A stretch of 64,000 nt of DNA, taken from positions 85,588 through 149,587 of the forward strand of contig NZ_JAIWJY010000011.1 in assembly GCF_028829235.1 (NCBI RefSeq). The letters run 5' to 3'. This DNA is from Tenacibaculum larymnensis (GTDB lineage Bacteria; Bacteroidota; Bacteroidia; Flavobacteriales; Flavobacteriaceae). Position numbers and translations under genes: made by a program. Below are positions 35,844 to 44,613 of the stretch, piece after piece; positions within the stretch are counted from its first letter, which is position 1; every line of letters begins with the position of its first letter. The notes beneath the pieces were generated by a model. It ran no database searches. It was not told the DNA's origin and was given only the letters and a program-made list of their open reading frames with translations.

Positions 35844-35879
35844 AGTTTCCTAGAGGAAAGTACTTTCCTTTAGGAAACT
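35844..35879. promoter_or_regulatory. Twin palindromic operator between HxlR and DsbA-like genes
   Basis: Two adjacent 14-bp palindromes, TTTCCTAGAGGAAA (35846-35859) and TTTCCTTTAGGAAA (35864-35877), centred 18 bp apart. Together they form a 36-bp inverted repeat with one mismatch. The spacing fits two regulator dimers on the same DNA face only roughly (1.7 turns). The position is 40-75 bases before the HxlR start and upstream of the -7 box of the dsbA-like gene. It is the likely HxlR binding site. Confidence 0.75.
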
Positions 35880-35906
35880 CATGCCAAATATACTAGTTAT
35901 CTATCA

Positions 35907-35914
35907 TAGTTTTG
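35907..35914 (+). promoter_or_regulatory. -7 box of the DsbA-like gene
   Basis: TAGTTTTG, 33 bases before the ATG at 35947. The twin palindrome ends 28 bases upstream of it, over and above the -33 region, so bound regulator could either block or assist polymerase. Confidence 0.5.
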
Positions 35915-35946
35915 TTTTATAAAACAATTGTAAAACAAATAAGAAC

Positions 35947-36960
35947 ATGGTTAAAAATATTAATGTACTAATAGTATTTATTGCCTTGTTGAATCTTGCT
36001 GCTTGCAAAGGACAGTCAAAAACAAACAACATGAACGAACAAACATCGAACACAAATCCGCTTTTATGCGATCCACAAACAGGAATGTGTGAAGTAGCAA
36101 ATGATAGTACCGAAAACTCTATTGTAAAAAAAGACCAACCTAACGAAAACAAGATAAAGGTGGTTTACTTTACTGATCCTATCTGTTCTTCTTGTTGGGC
36201 TATAGAACCACAATTAAGAAAGTTAAAACTTGAATATGGACAAAATCTGGAAATTGATTATAGAATGGGAGGTTTATTACCTGATTGGAGTTATAACAGT
36301 GGAGGAATAAACAAACCTTCAGACGTTGCTCATCATTGGGACGAAGTTAGCGTTTACTACGATATGCCTATAGATGGTGATGTATGGTTAGAAGATCCTT
36401 TAGATTCTTCTTATCCTCCTTCAATTGCTTTTAAAGCTGCTCAGTTACAAGATAAAGACAAAGCTATTTTGTTTTTAAGGGAACTGCGAGAAATGGTATT
36501 CTTAAAAAAGAAAAACATTGCTAAATGGGAGCACATGGCTACTGCTGCAAAAAATGTGGGGTTTGATGTTGATGTATTAAAAACTGACTATGAAGGAAAA
36601 GCTAGATTATTATTTGAAGAAGATTTAAAATTAGCAAGAGCTTATAGAGTAAGAGGTTTTCCTACAATGTATTTTGAAGACAATTCTGGTAACCAAGAAA
36701 TCGTATACGGTTCTAAAGCGTATGCTTTCTATGAAATGGCTATTTTAAAAATTCAACCTACAATTTCTAAAAGTGAATATGCTAAGGACTGGAAAACTTT
36801 ATTCGATAAATATAATTCACTAACTGTTAGAGAGTATTCAGAATTATCTGGGATTCCTAGAATACAAAGTGAACAATTATTAAATGACCTCATGAAAAAG
36901 GGATATTTAGAAAAAATTGCTACTAAAAATGGTGCTATGTGGGAGGTTAAAAAAATATAA
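35947..36960 (+). CDS. DsbA/SpxH-like thioredoxin-fold lipoprotein
   Basis: A 337-residue lipoprotein (signal LIVFIALLNLAAC, Cys20). The thioredoxin-fold domain (~70-265) carries the active-site motif CSSC in TDPICSSCWAIEPQL and the cis-Pro region RVRGFPTMYFED. The family is DsbA-like with an SpxH/FrnE-type insertion. An extra C-terminal segment (~285-337: LTVREYSELSGIPRIQSEQLLNDLMKKGYLEKI) looks like a small winged-helix fold and is unusual on a secreted oxidoreductase. It is divergent from the HxlR gene, which probably controls it. Confidence 0.85.
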   Translation: MVKNINVLIVFIALLNLAACKGQSKTNNMNEQTSNTNPLLCDPQTGMCEVANDSTENSIVKKDQPNENKIKVVYFTDPICSSCWAIEPQLRKLKLEYGQNLEIDYRMGGLLPDWSYNSGGINKPSDVAHHWDEVSVYYDMPIDGDVWLEDPLDSSYPPSIAFKAAQLQDKDKAILFLRELREMVFLKKKNIAKWEHMATAAKNVGFDVDVLKTDYEGKARLLFEEDLKLARAYRVRGFPTMYFEDNSGNQEIVYGSKAYAFYEMAILKIQPTISKSEYAKDWKTLFDKYNSLTVREYSELSGIPRIQSEQLLNDLMKKGYLEKIATKNGAMWEVKKI

Positions 36961-36973
36961 CTCCTAGCACTGA

Positions 36974-37052
36974 ACATAAGCAATAGCAATGCCCCCCAGA
37001 TGAATGATGTTTTATTTTAAAACCACATCATTAATTCCGCTATTGCTTATGT
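36974..37052. other. Nested double inverted repeat
   Basis: A perfect 14-bp outer stem (ACATAAGCAATAGC at 36974-36987, complement at 37039-37052) encloses an inner 8-bp stem (AATGATGT at 37003-37010, ACATCATT at 37025-37032). It starts 14 bases after the DsbA-like stop. The arrangement, outer 14-bp stem plus inner helix, resembles the element at 1514-1599, though the sequence differs. It may be a terminator, an RNA structure or a palindromic repeat element. Confidence 0.6.
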
Positions 37053-37158
37053 ATAAAACCTCTAACGAAACATTAAACTTTCCTGTTTTAGAGTTAATAT
37101 TTCTATATTTGGGCTATGGAAAATAAGTCTTTATAAGACTACTCTAAATTGCTATACA

Positions 37159-37908
37159 TTGAAAAACATTATCTTTATTACTCTGCTATTAATTAGCGGC
37201 TTTTCGTTTGCTCAATTTCCTTTTGAAAAACTTCCTTCTACAGAATATAAAGAATATGAGAACTGGAAGCTTTACGATTGGTTAGACACAAAAAAGACGA
37301 TACATCACACACTTACTATTGACTCTTTTTTTGATAATGAAGAAAGTTTAACAGTTCAATTAACCTCTTTACTTACTTATTTCGAAAACACTTCAACTAT
37401 TCGCTTATTTCGTAATAAGAAAGAAATATGCAAATTTCCAGAAAGCATATTATTTTCGACAATAAATACAGGGCACGATCCTATTTACATTGGAGATATA
37501 AATGGTGATGGTCTGGAAGACATAAAAATGATAGTTCCGTATATGGGTAATGGTATTGCAGCAATGAATGTTAGAGTAATATACTTATTTCAAACACAAG
37601 ACTCTACCTTCCATAAGATTTCTTTTACTGATAAAATGGATACTATTCGACCAGAATACGATTTTGATGGAGACGGAAACCATGAGATTCTTACAATGGC
37701 CTTAACTAATTATAGTAATCATAATTATTGGACATTTAATATTTTCGAGTACAAAGAAGGTAAATTAAAAAACGTTAATAATAAAGCTAATTATCCTATT
37801 ATGGTACAATTTCTTAATAAAAAGAACTATACAATCACCAATAAAATTAAAAGAGAAGAAATGAAAAAATTCTCTTTAAATCTTCCTAAGGACTATGAGA
37901 GTAAATAA
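37159..37908 (+). CDS. Secreted FG-GAP/VCBS-like hypothetical protein
   Basis: A 249-residue protein starting with TTG, with signal peptide (IIFITLLLISGFSFAQ). Two calcium-loop-like segments are visible: GDINGDGLEDIKMI (~112-125) and YDFDGDGNHEILTM (~170-183), as in FG-GAP/VCBS repeats that form beta-propeller blades. Only two blades are recognisable, so it is short for a propeller. It ends 8 bases before the convergent cysteine-synthase-like gene. Function unknown. Confidence 0.7.
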   Translation: MKNIIFITLLLISGFSFAQFPFEKLPSTEYKEYENWKLYDWLDTKKTIHHTLTIDSFFDNEESLTVQLTSLLTYFENTSTIRLFRNKKEICKFPESILFSTINTGHDPIYIGDINGDGLEDIKMIVPYMGNGIAAMNVRVIYLFQTQDSTFHKISFTDKMDTIRPEYDFDGDGNHEILTMALTNYSNHNYWTFNIFEYKEGKLKNVNNKANYPIMVQFLNKKNYTITNKIKREEMKKFSLNLPKDYESK

Positions 37909-37915
37909 GAACTTT

Positions 37916-38911
37916 CTATAAAAAACCTTGCTCTTTCATCCACTTATTCGAATAAATTTTATTCATATAACGAGAACCATGATCTGGTAAAATTACTACT
38001 ACTACACTATTTTCATCAAAAAAGTCATTGTTAGCATATTGTTGCGTAGCTTGTAAAGCTGCTCCTGAAGTATACCCTGCGAAAATTCCTTCTGCTTTTA
38101 CTAACTCTCTGGCCTTTAAAGCAGCTTCTTTATCTGATACTTTTTCGTAAACGTCTACCACATCAAAATCTGTAGAAGTAGGTATTAAGTTCTTTCCTAA
38201 TCCTTCTATCTTGTACGGACTGATTTCATTTGCATCAAACTCACCAGTTTCATGATACTTTTTAATTACAGATCCCATAGCATCTACTCCAAGAATCTGT
38301 ATATCTGGATTTTGCTCTTTTAAATATCTTGCAGTTCCAGAAATTGTACCTCCTGTTCCGCTAGCAGCCACTACATGTGTTACTTTTCCATCGGTTTGTT
38401 CCCAAATTTCTGGTCCTGTACTCTTGTAATGAGCTTCAATATTCAACTCATTAAAATACTGGTTGATATAAATAGACCCTGGATTTTCTCTATGCAATCG
38501 TTTAGCTACTTCGTAATAAGAACGAGGATCGTCTGGAGTAACATTTGCAGGACATACATGCACTTCTGCCCCCATTGACTTTAACATGTCAATTTTATCT
38601 TGAGAAGACTTATCGCTTACTGCTAAAATACAACGATAACCTTTTACGATACTTATCATTGCCAATGAAAAACCTGTGTTACCAGAGGTTGTTTCTACAA
38701 TAATATCTCCTTCTTTTACTATTCCTTTTTGTTCTGCCGTTTCTATGATATGCAACGCAATTCTATCTTTAGCAGAGTGCCCAGGATTAAAAGCTTCAAC
38801 TTTTGCATAATATGTACCCGGTAAATCTTGGGTAATTCTATGCAGTTGAATCATGGGGGTTTGACCTACTAAATCTATTATTGAATTGGTTATACCTTGA
38901 TGTCTCTTCAT
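37916..38911 (-). CDS. Cysteine synthase-family PLP enzyme
   Basis: A 331-residue fold-type II PLP enzyme. The PLP lysine is in [10 protein letters not shown] (~44), with [27 protein letters not shown] and [11 protein letters not shown]. The ORF extends to 39007, but those 32 residues come from a palindromic repeat, so the ATG at 38911 is used. It lacks the CBS domains of the paralogue at 29812 and may be O-acetylserine sulfhydrylase or a related enzyme. The tail motif [15 protein letters not shown] is duplicated as a relic at 35391-35444. Confidence 0.88.
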   Translation of the reverse strand: MKRHQGITNSIIDLVGQTPMIQLHRITQDLPGTYYAKVEAFNPGHSAKDRIALHIIETAEQKGIVKEGDIIVETTSGNTGFSLAMISIVKGYRCILAVSDKSSQDKIDMLKSMGAEVHVCPANVTPDDPRSYYEVAKRLHRENPGSIYINQYFNELNIEAHYKSTGPEIWEQTDGKVTHVVAASGTGGTISGTARYLKEQNPDIQILGVDAMGSVIKKYHETGEFDANEISPYKIEGLGKNLIPTSTDFDVVDVYEKVSDKEAALKARELVKAEGIFAGYTSGAALQATQQYANNDFFDENSVVVVILPDHGSRYMNKIYSNKWMKEQGFL

Positions 38912-38932
38912 TATAGTCTTTAAATAAGAAAA

Positions 38933-38998
38933 AGTGTCATTACGAAAATTAGACACGAAAAATCTGTTGAGATTGTTCGTTGCTTTCGCAATGACACT
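38933..38998. repeat. REP-like palindromic element
   Basis: AGTGTCATTACG (38933-38944) faces CGCAATGACACT (38987-38998), pairing over 12 bases with one G-T. The GTCATT..cgcaatgac pattern is the form of the REP/ERIC-like palindromes dispersed in many bacterial genomes. The intervening part reads ATCTGTTGAGATTGTTCGTT. It lies 22 bases before the cysteine-synthase-like ATG, in the 114-base gap after the S9 peptidase gene. Only one copy is inside the window. Confidence 0.65.
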
Positions 38999-39025
38999 TA
39001 CACTCAATCGAGCGCAAAAATATAA

Positions 39026-41188
39026 TTATTTTTTTAACTTACCTTCTAACATTAAAAAGAACGTATATTCTTCTGCAGTTTCTTTTAATGCATCGAACCT
39101 TCCTGAAGCTCCTCCATGGCCTGTTTCCATATTAGTATGTAAGAATAACATATTGTTATCAGTTTTTAACTCACGTAACTTCGCAACCCATTTTGCTGGC
39201 TCCCAGTACTGTACTTGACTATCATGTAAACCTGTAGTTACCAACATATTTGGATATGCTTTTGCTTCTACTTGATCGTACGGAGAATATGACTTAATAT
39301 AATCGTAATATTCTTTATCATTAGGATTTCCCCATTCGTCATATTCACCTGTAGTTAATGGAATACTATCATCTAACATCGTAGAAATTACATCTACAAA
39401 TGGTACTGCAGCAATTATTCCATTATACAATTCAGGATTCATATTAATGATAGCTCCCATTAGTAGTCCTCCAGCAGAACCTCCCATTGCATACAAATGT
39501 TCTGGAGATGTATATCCTTGATCAATTAAATACTTAGAACAGTCAATGAAATCGGTAAATGTATTTTTCTTATTCAACATTTTACCATCTTCGTACCATT
39601 CACGTCCTAAATACTGACTTCCTCTAATATGCGCTAATGCATATACAAATCCACGATCTAATAAACTTAAACGTGTTGTTGAAAATCCGTCATTAATAGT
39701 ATATCCGTAAGAACCATATGCATATTGTAAAATTGGTGTGCCTTTATCAAGCTTAGTATCTTTATGATGTACAATTGACAACGCTACTTTTTTACCATCA
39801 CGTGCAGGTACCCAAATACGCTTACTTACATAATTGTTTTTATCAAACTTTCCTCCTAAAACTTCTTGTTCTTTTTTAATCTCTTTTGATCTGTCTCTCA
39901 TATTGAAATCAATCACAGAGCTTGGAGTTGTCATTGAGTTATACGAGTAACGGATTACCTCAGTATCAAATTCTGGATTTCCATATACTCCTGCTGAGTA
40001 AGTTTCTTCATCAAAAGGCAAATAATAGTCTTCTGCTCCATCCCATCGTTTGATACGGATTTTATTTAACCCTTCATTTCTTTCTTCTAAAACTAAATAA
40101 TCTTTAAAAATTGAGAAGTCTTCAAATAACGTATCTTCTCTATGTGGAATTACATCTACCCAATTTTCTTTTCCTGGCTTACCTACAGGAGTTTTCATCA
40201 ACTTAAAATTGGTTGCTCCGTCCTTATTGGTTTTAATGTAAAAATGATCTCCGTAGTGTGCTACTTCATATTCTAAATCACGCTCTCGAGGTTGAATTAT
40301 TTGTAATTCTCCATCAGGATTATTAGCATCTAATACGTGGTACTCAGTTGAAACCGTACTATACGAACCTATTATGATATAATCTTTAGATTTTGATTTG
40401 GTAACAAAAGCTCCAAAAGTATCATCTTTTTCCTCATATACTAATTCATCTAAAGATGCGTCTGAACCTAAAGCATGTTTGTAAATCTTTGAAGAACGTA
40501 AGGTTACAGGATCTTTTTTAGCATAAAACAATGTTTTATTATCATTAGCCCAAACCGAACCTCCAGTGGTATTCTCAATAATATCTTTGTAAACTTTACC
40601 AGTTTCTAAATTTTTAATTCTGATAAAATATTGTCTACGACTTACGGTATCTGTAGCAAAAGCAACCATCTTATTGTCAGTAGACACATTTAGCCCTCCT
40701 AACTGAAAATAATCATACCCTTTAGCTTCTTTATTCACATTGAACATGATTTCCTCTTCAGCCTCTAAAGTTTCTTTTTTACGGCTATAAATTGGGTATT
40801 GCTGTCCTTTTTCATAACGTGTAATGTAAAAGTATCCATCTTTTTTATATGGTACTGACTCATCATCTTCTTTTATACGACCTTTCATTTCTTGAAATAA
40901 CTCTTCTTGAAACTCTTTGGTTTCTTTCGTCATTTCTTCATAATAAGCATTTTCTGCATTTAAATAATCGTATACTTTTTGGGTTTGTTCATCTTTAACT
41001 TTAGCATTCTTTTGCTCATCGGTTAAACGCATCCAAAAGTAATCATCGGTACGAACATCTCCATGTTTCTCTAACTTAGTCGGTTGCTTTTCAGCAACTG
41101 GGGCTTTGATATCTTTATTCATTTCTTGTTTTTTGCAAGAACCAAAAATAAGACTAAAAAACAAAGCCAGTAGCATTATTTTTTTCAT
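39026..41188 (-). CDS. S9 family prolyl oligopeptidase (oligopeptidase B-like) lipoprotein
   Basis: A 720-residue serine peptidase with a lipoprotein signal (LLALFFSLIFGSC, Cys19). The N-terminal propeller domain spans ~35-430 and the alpha/beta hydrolase ~440-715. The nucleophile motif is MGGSAGGLLMGA (Ser near 550), Asp is in GLHDSQVQYWEPAKW, and His is in ETGHGGASGRFD. This matches protease II/oligopeptidase B, which cuts oligopeptides after basic residues; in Bacteroidota it is often surface or periplasmic. The start is an ATG at 41188; divergent from YbaB. Confidence 0.92.
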   Translation of the reverse strand: MKKIMLLALFFSLIFGSCKKQEMNKDIKAPVAEKQPTKLEKHGDVRTDDYFWMRLTDEQKNAKVKDEQTQKVYDYLNAENAYYEEMTKETKEFQEELFQEMKGRIKEDDESVPYKKDGYFYITRYEKGQQYPIYSRKKETLEAEEEIMFNVNKEAKGYDYFQLGGLNVSTDNKMVAFATDTVSRRQYFIRIKNLETGKVYKDIIENTTGGSVWANDNKTLFYAKKDPVTLRSSKIYKHALGSDASLDELVYEEKDDTFGAFVTKSKSKDYIIIGSYSTVSTEYHVLDANNPDGELQIIQPRERDLEYEVAHYGDHFYIKTNKDGATNFKLMKTPVGKPGKENWVDVIPHREDTLFEDFSIFKDYLVLEERNEGLNKIRIKRWDGAEDYYLPFDEETYSAGVYGNPEFDTEVIRYSYNSMTTPSSVIDFNMRDRSKEIKKEQEVLGGKFDKNNYVSKRIWVPARDGKKVALSIVHHKDTKLDKGTPILQYAYGSYGYTINDGFSTTRLSLLDRGFVYALAHIRGSQYLGREWYEDGKMLNKKNTFTDFIDCSKYLIDQGYTSPEHLYAMGGSAGGLLMGAIINMNPELYNGIIAAVPFVDVISTMLDDSIPLTTGEYDEWGNPNDKEYYDYIKSYSPYDQVEAKAYPNMLVTTGLHDSQVQYWEPAKWVAKLRELKTDNNMLFLHTNMETGHGGASGRFDALKETAEEYTFFLMLEGKLKK

Positions 41189-41222
41189 TTTTGAAATTGG
41201 TATATATTTCTTGTTAAAATAC

Positions 41223-41230
41223 TATTTTTG
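41223..41230 (+). promoter_or_regulatory. -7 box of the YbaB gene
   Basis: TATTTTTG 31 bases before the ATG at 41262, with a TTG (41197-41199) spaced 23 bases upstream. It lies in the divergent gap between the S9 peptidase and YbaB. Confidence 0.5.
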
Positions 41231-41261
41231 TTGTTAAGTAAAACATAAAAACTGTACAACA

Positions 41262-41585
41262 ATGTTTGGAGATATTTCTGGAATGATGGGGAAATTACAA
41301 GAAGCCCAACAAAAAGTAGAAGAGACAAAAAAGCGATTAGATACTGTTTTAATTGATGAAACAATTGCTGGAGGAAACGTTAAAGTTACAGTAACTGCTA
41401 ATCGTGAAGTTAAAGCTATTACAGTAGATGAATCTTTATTAGAAGACAAAGAAGAATTAGAAGACTATTTAATCTTAGCGCTAAACAAAGCATTAAAACG
41501 TGCTGGTGAAATTAACGAACAAGAGTTGGCTGTTGCTGCTAAAAGCGGAATGCCTAATATTCCTGGAATGGATATGTTCAAATAA
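41262..41585 (+). CDS. YbaB/EbfC nucleoid-associated protein
   Basis: A 107-residue protein of the YbaB/EbfC DNA-binding family: [26 protein letters not shown], then [27 protein letters not shown] and [11 protein letters not shown] at the end. It forms tweezer-like dimers on DNA. Usually beside recR/dnaX in other phyla; here it stands with two small membrane proteins, as is common in Flavobacteriaceae. Confidence 0.93.
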   Translation: MFGDISGMMGKLQEAQQKVEETKKRLDTVLIDETIAGGNVKVTVTANREVKAITVDESLLEDKEELEDYLILALNKALKRAGEINEQELAVAAKSGMPNIPGMDMFK

Positions 41586-41591
41586 TAACTT

Positions 41592-41885
41592 ATGCCTTTA
41601 CAATTAGAAGATTATATGCTACCCTGCTTAAACAAAAAATTCTTTGGAGTGGATTGTTTAGGTTGTGGTATTCAACGTGCTTTAAGTTTAGTTTTCCATG
41701 GTGAGTTTATAGCTGCTTTTAAAATGTATCCTGCTATATATACTTTACTACTGTTAGCTATTGCTGTTAGTATTAACTTCTTCTACAAAGTAAAATATGC
41801 TCAAAAAATAATCAGTATATTGGCTATTATTAATATAATTATCATTGTGAGTAGTTATGTTATAAAAATGAATCAATTAATTTAA
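41592..41885 (+). CDS. DUF2752 membrane protein
   Basis: A 97-residue membrane protein carrying the DUF2752 motif GVDCLGCGIQRALSLVFHGEFIAAF (~19-44) and two hydrophobic helices (~46-63 and 72-92). The Cys-x-x-Cys-Gly signature is intact. It starts 6 bases after ybaB and 14 bases before the CCC-motif gene, forming one operon. Function is not established; the family is widespread in Bacteroidota. Confidence 0.85.
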   Translation: MPLQLEDYMLPCLNKKFFGVDCLGCGIQRALSLVFHGEFIAAFKMYPAIYTLLLLAIAVSINFFYKVKYAQKIISILAIINIIIIVSSYVIKMNQLI

Positions 41886-41899
41886 ACTTTAGAAAAACT

Positions 41900-42226
41900 A
41901 TGGAAAAACAAAAACTACCAAATTCAACTACTGCATTAGTTTTAGGTATATGCTCTATTGTAACTTGCTGTTGTTATGGAGTTATTGGGCTACCTTTAGG
42001 AATTATTGCTTTAGTTTTAGGTAACAAAGCTATTAAATTGAATAACGAAAACCCTGATATGTATGAGGGAGTAAAAAATGCTAATACAGGGAAAATACTT
42101 GGTATTGTTGGTATTATATTAAACGTTATTTTTATAGCTTACATTATTTGGATTATTTCAATGATAGGAATGGATGCATTAGGAAATCCAGAATTATTAC
42201 AAGAAAGATTACAAGAACTACAATAA
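41900..42226 (+). CDS. CCC-motif (DUF4190-like) membrane protein
   Basis: A 108-residue membrane protein starting MEKQKLPNSTTALVLGICSIVTCCCYG, with the CCC motif near residues 22-25 and a second helix (~66-90). It matches the DUF4190/CCC-motif family of Flavobacteriaceae. Last gene of the YbaB operon; followed by a terminator. Function unknown. Confidence 0.85.
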   Translation: MEKQKLPNSTTALVLGICSIVTCCCYGVIGLPLGIIALVLGNKAIKLNNENPDMYEGVKNANTGKILGIVGIILNVIFIAYIIWIISMIGMDALGNPELLQERLQELQ

Positions 42227-42245
42227 TTCTACATCAATAAAAAAT

Positions 42246-42274
42246 AAAAGAGCGACCAAAACGGTCGCTTTTTT
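42246..42274. terminator. Terminator between the CCC-motif gene and DUF58
   Basis: AGCGACC (42251-42257) pairs with GGTCGCT (42263-42269) over 5 bases and is followed by a T run. A preceding A run makes it work for the convergent DUF58 gene too. Confidence 0.85.
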
Positions 42275-43608
42275 CATATCATTCCTTTAGCTTTAAACTC
42301 AAGGTATTTATTAATTACATTTACGGATAAATGTTGCGGCTTGGTTAAAATAGCATGCACAGCATTTTTCTCTAGTTCTTTTATCATCAAACGTTTTTCG
42401 TAAGCATATTTCTCTGCAATGGTTTTGTGATATACACTTTGTAAGTCTTCTGCATTTTCAGTGATTAAAGTGTCTAACTCAGTATTTTCGAAGAAAACGG
42501 TTACTAACAAATGTTTTTTAGCTATTGCTTTTAAATACGGTAATTGTCGTTTTAAGGCAGATATATGTTCAAAATTAGTATATAAAATCAACAAACTACG
42601 TTGATTTATTTTTCGTTTGATGTTTGCATACAACAATGCAAAATTAGCATCTGAAAAGTCGGTAGTTATGTTATACAACTCTTCGTTGATGACCGATAAA
42701 TTTGTTTTCTTATTACTTGCTGCTACTATCTTTTCAACCTTTTTGGAAAAGGTAATCATTCCTGCTTTATCATTTTTTAATAAAGCTATGTTTGAAAAAG
42801 CTAACGTTGAGTTAATGGCATAGTCTAGTAACTTTAATCCTTCAAAAGGCATTTTCATTACACGTCCTAAGTCTATTATAGAGTAAATAGGTTGCGATTT
42901 CTCATCTTGATATTGATTCACCATCAACTCTGCTCTTTTAGCAGTTGCTTTCCAGTTTATGGTACGTACATCATCACCAGGAATGTAGTTTTTTATCTGC
43001 TCAAACTCCATTGTATGCCCTATTCGTCGTATCTTCTTCATTCCAAATTCCGTTAAGTTATTGTGCATTGCCAAAAACTCGTATTTTTTCATTTGTATGT
43101 ACGACGGGTATACTTTCACACTTTCTTCCGCAGAAAAGGAATATCGTTTAGAAAACATCTGCAAAAAAGAAGACACAAATACGTTTACTCTTCCAAATTT
43201 GTACTCTCCTCTTTCAACAGGCCTTACATTGTATGTATAAGTAGACTTCTCCCCAGACTTCAAAGACATTGCATGTTCAAAATCTCTTTTTTGGAATTGA
43301 GCAGGTAATTCATCAATCAACGAAATAAAAACTTGAAACGGATAGTTGTTTTCAAGCGTAATTGCTATTTCATTATCATCAGAGTTCGACAGTTTTTCTG
43401 ATGCAATTCTTTTTGCTGAAAACCCGTTTTTAAATCGATATAAAATGAGCACATCAACACACATCGCTATCACAAATAACCATACTAACATCCATGTTGC
43501 TGAATACAACGCAGGAAGCCAAAACGACACTAAAAATAATGCCGAAATTACGCTTATATAGATAAAAAAGCGATTATGTACATATAACGATTTAAAGAAT
43601 TGAATCAC
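42274..43608 (-). CDS. DUF58 protein
   Basis: A 444-residue protein. Two N-terminal helices (~17-35 and 36-54) are followed by a beta-rich region and the DUF58 motif GDDVRTINWKATAKRAELMVNQYQDEKS (~208-235), which belongs to a von Willebrand-type fold (YSIIDLGRVMKMPFEG follows). DUF58 proteins pair with MoxR ATPases. It starts at the stop of the MoxR gene, confirming a common operon. The role in assembling or folding envelope complexes is inferred from other MoxR systems. Confidence 0.9.
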   Translation of the reverse strand: MIQFFKSLYVHNRFFIYISVISALFLVSFWLPALYSATWMLVWLFVIAMCVDVLILYRFKNGFSAKRIASEKLSNSDDNEIAITLENNYPFQVFISLIDELPAQFQKRDFEHAMSLKSGEKSTYTYNVRPVERGEYKFGRVNVFVSSFLQMFSKRYSFSAEESVKVYPSYIQMKKYEFLAMHNNLTEFGMKKIRRIGHTMEFEQIKNYIPGDDVRTINWKATAKRAELMVNQYQDEKSQPIYSIIDLGRVMKMPFEGLKLLDYAINSTLAFSNIALLKNDKAGMITFSKKVEKIVAASNKKTNLSVINEELYNITTDFSDANFALLYANIKRKINQRSLLILYTNFEHISALKRQLPYLKAIAKKHLLVTVFFENTELDTLITENAEDLQSVYHKTIAEKYAYEKRLMIKELEKNAVHAILTKPQHLSVNVINKYLEFKAKGMI

Positions 43609-44612
43609 TATCTTGGAACTTCTACAGATTGTACAATCATTTCAATAACCTTATCGGCTGTCATCCCTTCCATTTCGCGTTCAGGAGTTAACATAATTCT
43701 ATGACGTAATACTGGATAAATACTCTTTTTTACATCTTCTGGAATTACAAAATCACGTCCGTTAATTGCCGCAAACGCTTTAGATGCCATCAATACTGCA
43801 ATACTTGCTCTTGGTGAACCTCCTAAATATAAATGTGCATTGTTACGTGTGTTAGAAATAAGTTGTGCTATGTATTTAATAATTTTTTCTTCTACCAACA
43901 CCTCAAAAACCTTGCTTCTGTATTCTAATAACTCAGCTTCTGTTAACACAGCTTCCACTTTCGTTTGCGGTAACGCTCCTTTTCGTTCGTTATGAGCAGT
44001 GATAATTTGTATTTCTTCTTCTAAGTTAGGATATCCTACATTTATTTTAAACAAGAAACGGTCTAATTGAGCTTCTGGTAAAGCATAAGTTCCCTCCTGC
44101 TCTATTGGGTTTTGGGTTGCCAATACCATAAATGGTGGATTCATAACATAACGCTCAGCATCCATCGTAATTTGTTTTTCTTCCATCACCTCAAACAACG
44201 CTGCTTGTGTTTTTGCAGGCGCTCTGTTAATCTCATCAATCAATACAATATTTGAGAAAATAGGTCCTTTTTTGAATTCAAAATCAGATGTTTTCATATT
44301 TAGTACCGAAGTTCCTAACACATCTGAAGGCATTAAATCTGGCGTAAATTGAATTCGGCTAAAATCAGTTGCAATGGTTTTTGCTAATAGTTTTGCTGTT
44401 ACCGTTTTCGCAACTCCTGGCACACCTTCAATCAATACATGCCCATCTGCTAGTAAAGAAACCAACAGTAATTCCATAAACTCTTCTTGCCCTACAATTA
44501 CTTTTCCTAACTGTTCTTTTATTTTAATAACAGCTTCTTTTAATTTCGACAAGTCTACTCTGTTTGAAAATAGTTCGTTTGTTACTTCTGCTGGATTATT
44601 TTCTGTATTCAT
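43608..44612 (-). CDS. MoxR-family AAA ATPase
   Basis: A 334-residue AAA+ ATPase: Walker A EGVPGVAKTVTAKL, Walker B NIVLIDEINRAPAKTQAALFEVMEEKQ, sensor ATQNPIEQEGTYALPEAQLDRFLF and the C-terminal lid SPRASIAVLMASKA. MoxR ATPases act as chaperones for metal-binding or envelope proteins with DUF58 partners. The ATG at 44612 follows the DUF4350 stop directly; the longer reading from 44645 would overlap it. Confidence 0.94.
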   Translation of the reverse strand: MNTENNPAEVTNELFSNRVDLSKLKEAVIKIKEQLGKVIVGQEEFMELLLVSLLADGHVLIEGVPGVAKTVTAKLLAKTIATDFSRIQFTPDLMPSDVLGTSVLNMKTSDFEFKKGPIFSNIVLIDEINRAPAKTQAALFEVMEEKQITMDAERYVMNPPFMVLATQNPIEQEGTYALPEAQLDRFLFKINVGYPNLEEEIQIITAHNERKGALPQTKVEAVLTEAELLEYRSKVFEVLVEEKIIKYIAQLISNTRNNAHLYLGGSPRASIAVLMASKAFAAINGRDFVIPEDVKKSIYPVLRHRIMLTPEREMEGMTADKVIEMIVQSVEVPR

Positions 44613-44613
44613 C

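Noticed and set aside
35904..36152. Minus-strand frame over the DsbA-like start
   Set aside because: Overlaps the promoter and signal peptide of the real gene; no independent support.
38912..39007. N-terminal extension of the cysteine-synthase-like frame
   Set aside because: The 32 extra residues are translated from the REP-like palindrome and have no family similarity; the ATG at 38911 gives the standard N-terminus.
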